A stretch of 64,000 bases of DNA. Source: Clostridia bacterium. GTDB taxonomy: Bacteria; Bacillota; Clostridia; Christensenellales; Borkfalkiaceae. The notes beneath the pieces are model-generated. The model worked only from the letters and a program-made list of their open reading frames with translations, ran no database searches and was not told where the DNA came from. Below, one piece after another: positions 24,751 to 33,116 of this stretch; position 1 is the stretch's first letter, and the number at the start of each line of letters is the position of its first letter. The DNA is taken from positions 43,640-107,639 of the forward strand of contig CAAGME010000043.1 of the NCBI GenBank assembly GCA_900770945.1, in the 5' to 3' direction. The position numbers and the translations under genes were made by a program.

Positions 24751-25157
24751 TATCTAACCTCGTATTTTTTGACTTGAAATTCGAGCATTTTGTTTTGCTG
24801 AAGGTAATTGTCCGCCGCCGCCGCGAGTTTGAAAGCGTGCGCGTCGTCGATAACGCCGTTAAGGTATATGCGGACGTCTTTTGTTATCAAGGCGTCGTAA
24901 ACGGCTTTGACGTACGGCATACGCACGCGGGCGGGGCGGATAACGCCGTCGGACTGTTGTTGTATAGCCGCCGCCCCGTAGGACGAAAGCCATTCGACGT
25001 AAAAACAATCGGTCGTTATCGGCTTGCCGTCGTCGGTCGTTCCGATATTTACTTTGATTGTTTCCCATTCCGTCGCCGCGCCGTTGCCCGCAACGTATCG
25101 CGTCTTTTGTACGGCAAAACGCACAAGAGTTCTTTTTTCTTTTACCGTTTGCGCCAT
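24750..25157 (-). CDS. Head closure/head-tail adaptor protein
   Basis: 135 residues: beta-rich, with an N-terminal RFAVQKTRYVAGNGAATEW and KVNIGTTDDGKPI. The N-terminal ~25 residues (KRTLVRFAVQKTRYV) resemble the start of the major tail protein (KKTLVRFNVQNVKYA), a small in-phage similarity. Position between connector and tail terminator implies a neck function. Confidence 0.6.
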   Translation of the reverse strand: MAQTVKEKRTLVRFAVQKTRYVAGNGAATEWETIKVNIGTTDDGKPITTDCFYVEWLSSYGAAAIQQQSDGVIRPARVRMPYVKAVYDALITKDVRIYLNGVIDDAHAFKLAAAADNYLQQNKMLEFQVKKYEVR

Positions 25158-25158
25158 A

Positions 25159-25416
25159 CTACCTCCGCATTTGCGAAATCAACGCAACGATCATACCGTC
25201 TTTTTTTACGATTTCGTCGGGCGTGCCTTTATCGACTGCGTCGGCGTAAATAGCCTTGACGGCATACGCGCGTTTGCTTGTTATAAGTTCCGCGGGAACA
25301 CCGCTTGCGCGCATAAATTCCTCCGCCGCGTCGATAGAGTCTTGCACTTCTTGTTTTTTGTGCGGGTCTGCGTCATAGTAGCCCATTTTATAGAGAATTT
25401 TATCAACTTCTTGCAT
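25159..25416 (-). CDS. gp6-like head-tail connector
   Basis: 85 residues, helical: KILYKMGYYDADPHKKQEVQ, DSIDAAEEFMRASGVP, RAYAVKAIYADAVDKGTPD. This matches the Phage_connect_1/gp6-type adaptor that docks to the portal. It follows the capsid gene at the normal place. GGAGG precedes the ATG. The 70 bases between it and the capsid stop hold nothing recognisable. Confidence 0.8.
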   Translation of the reverse strand: MQEVDKILYKMGYYDADPHKKQEVQDSIDAAEEFMRASGVPAELITSKRAYAVKAIYADAVDKGTPDEIVKKDGMIVALISQMRR

Positions 25417-25487
25417 TGTTGACCTCCTAAACGTTTACCGTTGCGTATCGGCTATGCGCCCGACCCGCACGAAAAATCAAGCGAATT

Positions 25488-26705
25488 TTAACCGCCGACG
25501 TTAGTTTTTGCGGCTTTTTGTACGGACATAAAGCCGTTGTACACGGCGGGAGAGCCGCCGACAAAACCGCATACTTTGAAAGCGATTACGCCTTCTTTGA
25601 ATTTGTAGTCGGTGGATTTCTCGACGTCAAGGTCGGTAAAGTACGCGAGTTCGTATGCTTTAAGTTTGCCGTAAAGCATATATGGATCGCCCGCGGTTAC
25701 GTTTGCGAACGCCGCGAGTTTGCTCGTGCATACAAACGGAATACCGTTGATCGTTCCCGAATTTCCGCGGACGACGATTTCGTAAGCGCGCTTTTTGTCC
25801 GAGCCTTTGACTTTTGCAAATTCTTTGAGCGTCAACTTATTGAGTATCAACGTTGCGTCGCCCTCGACGTCCTCGTCGCCGCCGTAGTCGAAAATAATAT
25901 TATCGAGCGTATTTTCGTCGATAGTCGCAATAGTCTTGCGCTGATCCGCGTCGATAATAGTTGTCGGGGCGTTGATAATGCCGACGAGTTCGGCGTTGCC
26001 GCTACCGTTAAGGATTTGCGAAATAAGTTTCTTGCGCCACGCGCCCTCGATTGCTTTTTCGACTTCGGCGGTATAGCGTGCGGGCGGCAATTTTTCGACT
26101 TCTTCGTTGACCTCGGCGTATGCGGTGATCTTGATTTTGTTGATCGTTGCGTAATCAAAGGTCGGTTCGGCGGTGGTGTAAGCCGCACCTTCCGCGGTTA
26201 TGCCGCCTTCGCCGATCGTTTTAAGGAACGGGGCTTTGTAACTTTCCGCTCCCGCGCCTTGCAACGGTACGCTTTTAACGAGTTTGTCGAGCGTTCCGAC
26301 TTGTTCAAACGCGGGGTTGATTTCGCCGCTTGCAAGGTCGGTCATTGCTACTTTTGCAGTGGAAACGGCGCGGAGTTCAAACGTCGCTTTATTGCCCGCT
26401 TTAAGGGCGTTTGCGCGCTTTTCGATTTCTTCTTTTTCCGCGGCGCGTCTTTCTTCTTCCGTGGGGTTGCCCGATTTGAATACAACGCCGTTTGCGGGGG
26501 CGGGTGCGCCGCCGTTAGGCTTACGAGCCGCGCGGAGTTCTTCTTCGCGTTTTGCGTCGTCGGCGTCTTTCTTTGCGCGTTCGATAGTGTAGTCGAGTTT
26601 TTCGACTTCGGAGCGAATTTCCGCGAAACGTTCTGCGGTGGTTTCGGGTTTTGCGAGTTCCGCCAAAAGTGCGGCGCGTCTTTCGATAAGTTCTTTAATG
26701 GTCAT
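25488..26705 (-). CDS. HK97-family major capsid protein
   Basis: 405 residues from the ATG at 26705 (GGAGG 12 bases ahead). About 115 N-terminal residues form the delta/scaffold region (coiled coil ERRAALLAELAKPETTAERF, then charged linker), to be removed by the protease encoded next door. The mature HK97 fold follows from about 125: FEQVGTLDKLVKSVPLQGAG, YATINKIKITAYAEVNEEVE, and EGAWRKKLISQILNGSG (E-loop/spine region). The end TDYKFKEGVIAFKVCGFVGG is typical. It forms the icosahedral shell. Confidence 0.93.
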   Translation of the reverse strand: MTIKELIERRAALLAELAKPETTAERFAEIRSEVEKLDYTIERAKKDADDAKREEELRAARKPNGGAPAPANGVVFKSGNPTEEERRAAEKEEIEKRANALKAGNKATFELRAVSTAKVAMTDLASGEINPAFEQVGTLDKLVKSVPLQGAGAESYKAPFLKTIGEGGITAEGAAYTTAEPTFDYATINKIKITAYAEVNEEVEKLPPARYTAEVEKAIEGAWRKKLISQILNGSGNAELVGIINAPTTIIDADQRKTIATIDENTLDNIIFDYGGDEDVEGDATLILNKLTLKEFAKVKGSDKKRAYEIVVRGNSGTINGIPFVCTSKLAAFANVTAGDPYMLYGKLKAYELAYFTDLDVEKSTDYKFKEGVIAFKVCGFVGGSPAVYNGFMSVQKAAKTNVGG

Positions 26706-27390
26706 AATGTTTTCTTGCCTCCAAGAATAAAAATTTTTCTTTCGCAAGATTAAACGCCGCTTGCGAGTCGGCGTCGCGTCGCCTTTGTTCATTATCCAAC
26801 GCCGCCGCCTTCGCGTTATCCAACGCGATTTTGTCGTTATCCAACGAGGCGAGGGAGCGAGCATTTATCGAAGTTTGCGGATACGCGCCGTCGTTTACGG
26901 CTGATACCTCGCAAACCTTTGATATTTTTGTTATGCGGCGAGTCGGCATATCCTTGTCAAGGTCGCGCCAATCTTCGCCCGATACCATTATCCCAAACGC
27001 AAACGACATATCTTCAATATCGCCGCGTTGTACCGCCGAGCAAAGTTCGCGGGCGGTGGAGTTGTTTTCGACGTCAAGCGTCGTTTGTATGCGCATACCG
27101 CGATCGTCGATTGCAATATCCATTGTCGAACGTTTACCGCGTCTATGCCGCGCAAGCGGTATCATACCGTCATTGTGGTTTACCATAAATTTGACGTCCG
27201 ATAAATCCGCCTCGTCGAGCGCGTGCGGGTCGATTTCCTCGAAAAAGTAATCGCCGATTGCCGTACGCTCGTTAAAAACGATAGGGTAACCTTCGATAAT
27301 TCCTTTTGTCGGTTCGACCGTCGGGGATTGCATATCACGAGCAAAACGGCGAATAATCAAACTTTTGTCGATTTTAGGTATTTCGGGCAT
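26695..27390 (-). CDS. HK97-family prohead protease
   Basis: 231 residues. The catalytic His lies in VKFMVNHNDGMIPLAR and the Ser in IEDMSFAFGIMVSGEDW, the normal S78-type pair; GIIEGYPIVFNERT is the conserved N-terminal strand. The C-terminal ~50 residues include a short repeat (SLDNDKIALDNAKAAALDNE) and overlap the capsid start by 11 bases. It trims the capsid delta domain during maturation. Confidence 0.92.
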   Translation of the reverse strand: MPEIPKIDKSLIIRRFARDMQSPTVEPTKGIIEGYPIVFNERTAIGDYFFEEIDPHALDEADLSDVKFMVNHNDGMIPLARHRRGKRSTMDIAIDDRGMRIQTTLDVENNSTARELCSAVQRGDIEDMSFAFGIMVSGEDWRDLDKDMPTRRITKISKVCEVSAVNDGAYPQTSINARSLASLDNDKIALDNAKAAALDNEQRRRDADSQAAFNLAKEKFLFLEARKHYDH

Positions 27391-28664
27391 TATTCTTTGT
27401 CCTCCTTGTTTGAGTCGTTCGGCTTTGCCGTCGGTTTTTTGCCTTGCGACAAAGACGTTAATTGATATTGATTTGCGATTGATACGTCGATATAGTTAAG
27501 CGAAACGCGCGTCGGTTCGCCGTCGGGGTCAAAGCCCAACAACTCGCGGCGTTCGTCGCGTGATAACAACGCGTCGTCTTTGGTCATTTCCGCAATTTCT
27601 TGACGGCGAGCAAACGATAACGATTGTACGATTTTGTCGTAATACTTTATCGTGCGTCCGTATGCAAGTTGACGCGGGGTAAACAACGTTATCTTGAAAG
27701 CCTCGGCAATTTGCAACAACAAGCCTTCGACCGCCGTTTGATAAAACGCGGTGTATTCGTCGTCGGTGTATTTGCCGAGATATATCGGCAACGAAACGCC
27801 GAAAAACGACAATATTTCGTCGCGTATAAACGATAACGTGTTCGACGGTATATCCGTCGCCGAAATGTTTATCGGCTGAAATTCCGACTCGTAGTCGGTT
27901 GCAACAATGCCGTATTTGCTGTCGAAAAGGTGTTTTTCAAATTCCTCGCGGGTTATGGTGCGTTTGTCCGCGTCGGCAACCGTTTTCATTGACAAAATGC
28001 CTTTAAGCGATAAAGACGACTCTAACGCTTTCGGTATTGACTCTTTTATTACGCTTAACGTTTGCAAGTTGCCGAGCATTGCGCGAAAGTCCGCGCGCCC
28101 GTTTGCGTCGCCGCCGAGATATTGATTTGCGCCGTAGCCGAGTCTAATGTGTATCAAGTCGCTATACGGCAAATCAAGCACGATACCGTTTTTGCCCGTC
28201 AATTCCGCGCGCATTTCGCCGTCGGCGTAATACAACTTGATTGACGCGGTTTCGATAGGGTAAAAGCCGCGTGTTACGCGGCGTACGGTGTCGCGCCCCT
28301 CGATTTGTACTTCGTTATACGCCCAATAGATAAAACAATTTCGGTTTAAGAGCGTAATGTATGCAACTTTGTACAAAAAATCTTTAAGCCCGCAAAGCGG
28401 GTTTACGCGCCCCGCAAACACCGCGTTTATATCGTCGTCGGCAACAATGATACGACGCGGGTTTTGTGCCTCGGTTACCGATTTCAAGTTGCATTTCGAT
28501 ACTTCCTCGGCGACGCGGTGGACTGCCGTTTTGACTATATCCGACGCCGTAATATCTTTCCCGAAAGAGGAAAACACAACGGAATTTGCGTTGATTATGC
28601 GATTATAGTTGCTTTCTCGATCCCAACCGAGCAAACTTTGTATTGCGTTTTTAAGCGTTCCCAA
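27390..28664 (-). CDS. Portal protein (HK97/SPP1-like)
   Basis: 424 residues. The start is a TTG at 28664, supported by AAAGGAGG nine bases upstream. LGWDRESNYNRI, SDIVKTAVHRVAEEVSKCNL, YWAYNEVQIEGRD and YSDLIHIRLGYGANQYLGGD are the conserved portal segments, ending SLSFARRQEIAEMTKDDALL and GFDPDGEPT. It forms the dodecameric packaging vertex. It overlaps the protease start by one base. Confidence 0.92.
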   Translation of the reverse strand: MGTLKNAIQSLLGWDRESNYNRIINANSVVFSSFGKDITASDIVKTAVHRVAEEVSKCNLKSVTEAQNPRRIIVADDDINAVFAGRVNPLCGLKDFLYKVAYITLLNRNCFIYWAYNEVQIEGRDTVRRVTRGFYPIETASIKLYYADGEMRAELTGKNGIVLDLPYSDLIHIRLGYGANQYLGGDANGRADFRAMLGNLQTLSVIKESIPKALESSLSLKGILSMKTVADADKRTITREEFEKHLFDSKYGIVATDYESEFQPINISATDIPSNTLSFIRDEILSFFGVSLPIYLGKYTDDEYTAFYQTAVEGLLLQIAEAFKITLFTPRQLAYGRTIKYYDKIVQSLSFARRQEIAEMTKDDALLSRDERRELLGFDPDGEPTRVSLNYIDVSIANQYQLTSLSQGKKPTAKPNDSNKEDKE

Positions 28665-28689
28665 CGTCCGCCGCCTCCTTTGACGAAAT

Positions 28690-28764
28690 AAAAAAAGTGG
28701 GTCGATACGGTTAATAAGCACAAACGGTTGTTGTTTGTACTAAAAAACTCATATCGACCCACTT
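28690..28764 (-). terminator. Strong terminator inside the head operon
   Basis: A perfect 13-bp inverted repeat, AAGTGGGTCGATA (28695-28707) and TATCGACCCACTT (28752-28764), is followed on the minus strand by seven T residues. It lies upstream of the portal gene, so readthrough or a new promoter is needed for the capsid genes. Confidence 0.8.
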
Positions 28765-28826
28765 GACTTTTGATTAAAAGTTAGGGTACGCGCCGCGAAA
28801 AGCGGCGGATATGCCTATTTAGTTAC
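28690..28826 (-). ncRNA. Candidate structured small RNA between terL/com and portal
   Basis: A minus-strand promoter (TTGACT 28854-28859, 17 bases, TAAAAT 28831-28836) and a strong terminator (28694-28764) enclose about 130 non-coding bases. The transcript would hold three hairpins: CGCCGC/GCGGCG, ACTTTT/AAAAGT, and the 13-bp terminator stem with an inner ACAAAC/GTTTGT hairpin. No reading frame with a ribosome site exists in it. It may be an independent sRNA or a leader/attenuator of the capsid operon. Confidence 0.45.
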
Positions 28827-28830
28827 TTCT

Positions 28831-28859
28831 ATTTTACTCAATTCTCGGTACGAAGTCAA
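28831..28859 (-). promoter_or_regulatory. Promoter upstream of the candidate small RNA
   Basis: On the minus strand TTGACT (28854-28859), 17 bases, TAAAAT (28831-28836). The -35 overlaps the stop of the Com-like gene. Confidence 0.55.
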
Positions 28860-29059
28860 GACTTTTTGCGATATGTGGCGAAATTTTGCTCGCGTTTTAT
28901 CGTGAAAGTGTATTCGCGCCCGCATTTCGGGCAATAAAACGTCGCGTTGATTAAACCGTCGCGGGCGTCGTAACGACCGATTAAAAGGTTATGTACGGGG
29001 CAACGGACTTCGCGCATAAAGACGGGGTTTTGCTTTTGAGTGTTTTTTTTATCGTCCAT
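28856..29059 (-). CDS. Com-like zinc-ribbon protein
   Basis: 67 residues from the ATG six bases after GGAGG. VRCPVHNLLIGRYDARDG and ATFYCPKCGREYTF give one CP-H and one CPKC pair, a zinc ribbon resembling Mu Com, the translational activator of the mom gene. It lies directly after terL. Regulation of a DNA-modification gene is possible, as the phage carries several methyltransferases, but this is inference. Confidence 0.6.
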   Translation of the reverse strand: MDDKKNTQKQNPVFMREVRCPVHNLLIGRYDARDGLINATFYCPKCGREYTFTIKREQNFATYRKKS

Positions 29060-29061
29060 TA

Positions 29062-30936
29062 TCAACCTCCGATTTTTGCCATAAAGGCGGTTTTACACGT
29101 TCGCAACGCGGCGTACGCTATAACTTTTGACATTGTGCCGTCGATTTTGTTTCCGATATATCCGACAATCTTTGTCGGCATTACAAAACCGCGATTGTCG
29201 TATTTGATTGCGGCGTTTCGGAAGTTCCAACGGCAAATTGCGTTGTTTTGGTAGTTTATAAGCCGCGCCCGCAAATCTTCTTCGACGTTGCGCGTCGGAA
29301 CGTTAAGCGTTTCGGGCGTCATTCGGATTTTGACGGGAACGTTTGCGCCGAAGTGTTTTGCCGTAGTTTTTGCAAATTCTTTTGCGTGCCATTCGTCATA
29401 ACCGACAACGTACGGTCGTATGCCGTACTTTTGGTAGATTTCCCAAAGATACTCGGCGACGACAACGTCGTCAATAACGTTATCGGAAACAATCCGACAT
29501 AAGCCTTCCGCCGCCCATTGTCGATAATCTTTTTTTTCGGGATTTGTCGGGCTGTCGGTCGATTGTCCGTCGCCCGCTTTTACCTCGGTAACGAAGTACA
29601 TTGTGTGCAAGTATTTTACGGGGTCATTCGGACGCATAAACAAAAGGGTACAAGCGCAAAGATCGTTTGTTTCCGCAAGGTCAACGCCGCCGATACACCA
29701 ACAATTTTGAAAGTCGGATAAATCAAACGTTGCGTCGCAAACGATATATTTTTCTTCGAGCCACGCGTTCGACGAAAGTTGTTTGATATTAAACTCTTTC
29801 GCCAATGTGAAAGCGCGTTGCGCGCCGCTTTTGCGTGCTTTATCGACAAGGTCGCGTAAGTCTGATTTTTTCTTTACGACGCCGATCATCGGATTTGATT
29901 TTTGCCAACTGTTCTCGTCGTTCCATACTTCCGCCTCGCTGTCTTGCGTGTAAAGCCATATAAGCCAACGGGGCGCGTCCTCTTCGCCTTTAAGCACTTT
30001 GCGGGCGTCGATCAATCTTTCGTCGAGGTATCCGTCGCGAACGATACCTTCGGTTGTAATTTCAAAAAACAACGGCTCGTCTTGCGTGGTAAGCGACGAG
30101 CGGAGGGGCATAATGGTTGATCCGTCTTTCATTTCGTGGACTTCGTCAACGATAACGATTTTGAGGTTTCGACCTTCTTTTGCGCCCGATTTTGCCGACA
30201 TTTTTTTGATTGCGCCTTTATTTTGTGCCGAAAACTTACCCGTCTTTTTGCGCTGTTTCGGATTGCCGAAAAATATACCCTTGATATTCTTTCGCGTAAC
30301 CCGCGATACGGCGTGCGACTCTTCGCGAAACGCGTTTATGCAATCAAAGATTAAACCCGCTTGATCGTAGTCGTTCGACGCGCACATTACTTTTTGACCC
30401 GCCTCGCCACAAAACCATTCGGCAAGAGTCAATGCCGCCGTAAACGGGGTTTTGCCATTTTTACGCGCTATCAAAAGCAATACTTCTTTGAAACGTCGTA
30501 CCCAACGACCGCCGCCCAATAGTTCCGTATCGAATATGTAAAACCCGAATATCGCCTCGGCAATCGCTTTTTGACATAGTGTCAAAATAAACGGTTTGCC
30601 CGCAAACGGGCTTTCAAAGTGTTTGACTTCCTTTTCGATAAAGTTTATCCGTTTATGAGCCGCGTCCAACGTAAAACGGTAAACGTCGGAACGGTAGAAA
30701 ATATCTTGTATTAAACTTTCAAGCGTCGTTTTGAGTTCGCGTCCGATCGTGATTTCGCCCGACCGACAACGTTTGTAATACTCAATCAAAAAACTATGCT
30801 TGCCGTCTATATCGTCGCGTAAACATTGCCAACCTTCGATAGGCGCAATATCGGGGTTTGCAAGCGTCCACTCGGCGAAATTGTCCGCCGCCGAAAGATT
30901 ATTCGTAATCGGATAAGTCGTCGCCGTCGTCGCCAT
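29062..30936 (-). CDS. terL: Large terminase subunit
   Basis: 624 residues, HK97/Terminase_1 type. The ATPase Walker A-like motif is LIARKNGKT (157-163) and Walker B IVIVDEVHE (260-268); the RNase H-like nuclease begins at GGVDLAETNDLCACTL, with further acidic residues in VVGYDEWHAKEF. The motor cuts and pumps genome concatemers into the prohead through the portal. It overlaps the small-terminase gene by 38 bases. Confidence 0.95.
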   Translation of the reverse strand: MATTATTYPITNNLSAADNFAEWTLANPDIAPIEGWQCLRDDIDGKHSFLIEYYKRCRSGEITIGRELKTTLESLIQDIFYRSDVYRFTLDAAHKRINFIEKEVKHFESPFAGKPFILTLCQKAIAEAIFGFYIFDTELLGGGRWVRRFKEVLLLIARKNGKTPFTAALTLAEWFCGEAGQKVMCASNDYDQAGLIFDCINAFREESHAVSRVTRKNIKGIFFGNPKQRKKTGKFSAQNKGAIKKMSAKSGAKEGRNLKIVIVDEVHEMKDGSTIMPLRSSLTTQDEPLFFEITTEGIVRDGYLDERLIDARKVLKGEEDAPRWLIWLYTQDSEAEVWNDENSWQKSNPMIGVVKKKSDLRDLVDKARKSGAQRAFTLAKEFNIKQLSSNAWLEEKYIVCDATFDLSDFQNCWCIGGVDLAETNDLCACTLLFMRPNDPVKYLHTMYFVTEVKAGDGQSTDSPTNPEKKDYRQWAAEGLCRIVSDNVIDDVVVAEYLWEIYQKYGIRPYVVGYDEWHAKEFAKTTAKHFGANVPVKIRMTPETLNVPTRNVEEDLRARLINYQNNAICRWNFRNAAIKYDNRGFVMPTKIVGYIGNKIDGTMSKVIAYAALRTCKTAFMAKIGG

Positions 30937-31237
30937 TTAGCCCGCCGAGCAAATCTTTGTTTAACTTTTGCATTGCCGAAGTATATTGCGCCATATACTT
31001 GACTCGCATTTTTCCCGCCGCCGTTTCGCGTTGTACGGTGGGATTGTTTTTGTCGTACAAAATCGACGGCAAATCTTTTATCACTTCAAGGCAAGCAAAA
31101 ACCTCCGCCACCTTGCGGATAAGTTCGGAATAGATTTCGACTTTGATTTTATCGACGCCCGCGTCGGTAAAAAGTTTGACGAGTCGGTCATATTCCGCAT
31201 TTGCGATTGTTTCTTTTTTGTTTTGGTCGCTTTTCAT
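30899..31237 (-). CDS. Probable small terminase subunit (P27-like)
   Basis: 112 residues, helical throughout (EYDRLVKLFTDAGVDKIKVE, AAGKMRVKYMAQYTSAMQKL), acidic C-terminus. Immediate coupling to terL and size fit the P27-family small subunit that recognises the packaging site. GGAGG precedes the ATG. The helix-turn-helix protein at 32062 is the alternative candidate. Confidence 0.65.
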   Translation of the reverse strand: MKSDQNKKETIANAEYDRLVKLFTDAGVDKIKVEIYSELIRKVAEVFACLEVIKDLPSILYDKNNPTVQRETAAGKMRVKYMAQYTSAMQKLNKDLLGGLNGDDGDDLSDYE

Positions 31238-31373
31238 TGCGTCCTCCGTTTATCTTTTCAAAACTTTTTCGAGAAAAAGTCAAAAACTCGGTGTGTGTGC
31301 TAAATGCCCGCGGCTGGGAGTCTTTTAGCGTTTCCGAAATCGCGAGGGCATAGGGGGGATCAAAAAATATTTT
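31238..31373. other. Non-coding gap between HNH and terS; possible packaging-site region
   Basis: The gap contains the inverted repeat ACTTTTTC/GAAAAAGT (31263-31270 and 31273-31280), a G-run near 31354-31358 and no reading frame. In HK97-like phages the cos site lies next to the HNH and terminase genes. No terminus can be proven from the prophage sequence. Confidence 0.3.
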
Positions 31374-32060
31374 CTATTCGTTGTAACGTCGCCAATAATC
31401 GGCAATCCAACCGACGACGGCGTCGCGTGCCGCTACCCGCTTTATATCTTCGTACGCACGCTTAACGCAAGCGTCTTGCGGCGTGTCTATGTGTACGAGT
31501 TCGGCGTTGTATTCGCGGACGAAATTATCGCGGTCGATACGGTCGGGATAACTGCCGATAATGTAAGCGTCTTGCCATTTGCGGCGCGGTGTCGCCGTCC
31601 GTATTTCGTCGAGTAGGTAATCGCGGATATTAAACGCAATGCGTTTTGTTGCGTCGGGTTTGTCGTATTGTCCGCATACACATATCGCGGCGTGTATGCG
31701 TTCAAGGTCAACGACAATATCGTTACGCGTTGCAACCAACGCAACGTAAGTTGTCTTGCCCGCATACGGCGATCCGTACACAAGGTAAACGCGCTTTGCG
31801 CCGATAGCATTACCGAAACGCGAGTGTACTGCGTTGTGGCAAGCGTGGCAAAGCACTTCGATATTATCGGGGTTAAGCGTGATATTTGTATCGTCGATAT
31901 TGTCGAGCGTCAATTCGATTTTATGGTGCGGTCGTAGTTCGTTCAAATCGAATACGCCGCCGCAACGGGCGCAAATACCGCCGCTTTTAACCTTGCAAGA
32001 CTGCGCGAGCGACAAGTAGTCTTTACGGCAATAAAACGCGTGTATAGGGTCGAGCGGCAT
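31374..32060 (-). CDS. HNH endonuclease fused to a P-loop (kinase-like) domain
   Basis: 228 residues from the ATG at 32060. The first part is an HNH nuclease: CARCG (30-33), LRPHHKIELT (His45/46), NPDNIEVLCHACHNAVHS (66-80). It continues directly into a nucleotide-binding domain with Walker A YGSPYAGKTT (96-103) and a later DAYIIGSYPDRIDRDNF. HNH proteins beside terminase assist cos cleavage in many phages; the extra P-loop domain, resembling small polynucleotide/adenylate-type kinases, is unusual. Confidence 0.75.
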   Translation of the reverse strand: MPLDPIHAFYCRKDYLSLAQSCKVKSGGICARCGGVFDLNELRPHHKIELTLDNIDDTNITLNPDNIEVLCHACHNAVHSRFGNAIGAKRVYLVYGSPYAGKTTYVALVATRNDIVVDLERIHAAICVCGQYDKPDATKRIAFNIRDYLLDEIRTATPRRKWQDAYIIGSYPDRIDRDNFVREYNAELVHIDTPQDACVKRAYEDIKRVAARDAVVGWIADYWRRYNE

Positions 32061-32061
32061 T

Positions 32062-32646
32062 TTATACACCCTCCCAACCGTCGGGCGGCATTTTACCTTG
32101 TTCCGCAAGTTCCAACGCCTTTTTGCGTAATTCGATTGCTTGCGGATCGCGGGCAAATTCCGACGAGTAGCGGTTTATCAACAAAAATTGCAACATTCCC
32201 GCGTCGGGCTTTGCATAGCGTTTATATCGGCGTGTTTTGTGTCCGATAACCGTACCGTCAAGGTTTTTTATTTCTTCCGTTGTTTCTTCGGTGTATTCGT
32301 AGCCCATAGCGACGCGATACGCATTGTCGAGCAAATCTTCTTTGCATTGTTCCTTCGCGCGTAATAGTGTTTCGGTTAATTCGGGATTATCGCGCTTATA
32401 TTGCGCCCATTGTGTTTTGCCGACGCCGTAATATTCGCAAATATCGCCCTCGGTTACGCCGCACCGTACATAACGCTCAATATCGGCTAAATAAGGTTTT
32501 ACCTTATTTGCGTATTGCGACGGCGCGCCGCGTTTCTTCTTTTCGGGCGTTTTTGTAGTGGTTTTCTTTGTCTTTTTCGGGGGCGATTTTTTCGGCTTTA
32601 CCGTAACCGCTCCCGAAATGTCGTTATTTTTGTTTTGTTTCGGCAT
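32062..32646 (-). CDS. Terminase-small-subunit-like helix-turn-helix protein
   Basis: 194 residues. A lysine/proline-rich N-terminus (KPKKSPPKKTKKTTTKTPEK) precedes a helix-turn-helix region, VTEGDICEYYGVGKTQWAQY, and a C-terminal DAGMLQFLLINRYSSEFA resembling Nu1/TerS-type DNA-recognition proteins. It lies two bases from the HNH gene. It may share DNA recognition with the 112-residue protein at 30899 or be the true TerS. Confidence 0.6.
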   Translation of the reverse strand: MPKQNKNNDISGAVTVKPKKSPPKKTKKTTTKTPEKKKRGAPSQYANKVKPYLADIERYVRCGVTEGDICEYYGVGKTQWAQYKRDNPELTETLLRAKEQCKEDLLDNAYRVAMGYEYTEETTEEIKNLDGTVIGHKTRRYKRYAKPDAGMLQFLLINRYSSEFARDPQAIELRKKALELAEQGKMPPDGWEGV

Positions 32647-32655
32647 TTTTTCCTC

Positions 32656-32862
32656 CTATTTTTCGCTCGCGTTGATAATCGCTTTTGTAATTATAAGCAA
32701 GGGTAAAACCGCTAACGCGATTAAAAGCGGAATACAACAAGCAATCCACGAAAGCGACGTCGCCGCGCATAATTTGCAAATAATAAAAATCGCCGAAAGT
32801 GGAGTGCAAACGGTGCATAATAAGCAACCGATAACGTATATCGCGGAAATTATCTTTTTCAT
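32656..32862 (-). CDS. Two-span small membrane protein
   Basis: 68 residues with two hydrophobic segments (IYVIGCLLCTVCTPLSAIF and IACCIPLLIALAVLPLLII), rich in Cys. The gene overlaps the one upstream by four bases. Its function is unknown; small phage membrane proteins in early operons often affect superinfection or host envelope, but nothing here proves that. Confidence 0.6.
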   Translation of the reverse strand: MKKIISAIYVIGCLLCTVCTPLSAIFIICKLCAATSLSWIACCIPLLIALAVLPLLIITKAIINASEK

Positions 32863-33116
32863 TTCAAGCCTCCTTTAACTCGTTTGATACTTAAAATAAC
32901 CCAACCGTCTTTTAAGCCGTCAAAGCCTTTCAAAATGTACGTTACTTTAACCACCACGCGACGCCCCGTATATGTGCCGTTTTCCCATTCGCGGAGCAAT
33001 AGCAAATCGCCCTCAAAATAACCGCGGTCGTCAAAACGGAGTTCAAACGTCTTTCGACCTTTCGCGACGTCGTCAAAATAGGTGGGTAAGATTTTCAAAT
33101 CGTGTATTTTCGGCAT
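32859..33116 (-). CDS. ASCH/PUA-like DUF3850 protein
   Basis: 85 residues. The motif IHDLKILPTYFDDVAKGRKT, then FELRFDDRGYFEGDLLLLRE and a closing GWVILSIKRV is the DUF3850 (ASCH/PUA-fold) pattern, frequent in phages and thought to bind RNA or modified bases. It overlaps the upstream methyltransferase end by 22 bases. Function is not established. Confidence 0.8.
   Translation of the reverse strand: MPKIHDLKILPTYFDDVAKGRKTFELRFDDRGYFEGDLLLLREWENGTYTGRRVVVKVTYILKGFDGLKDGWVILSIKRVKGGLK

Noticed and set aside
25518..26753. A 411-residue rightward open frame opposite the capsid gene
   Set aside because: It is antisense to a clear HK97 capsid gene, lacks a ribosome site and has low-complexity F/R-rich composition, as expected for a shadow caused by codon bias.
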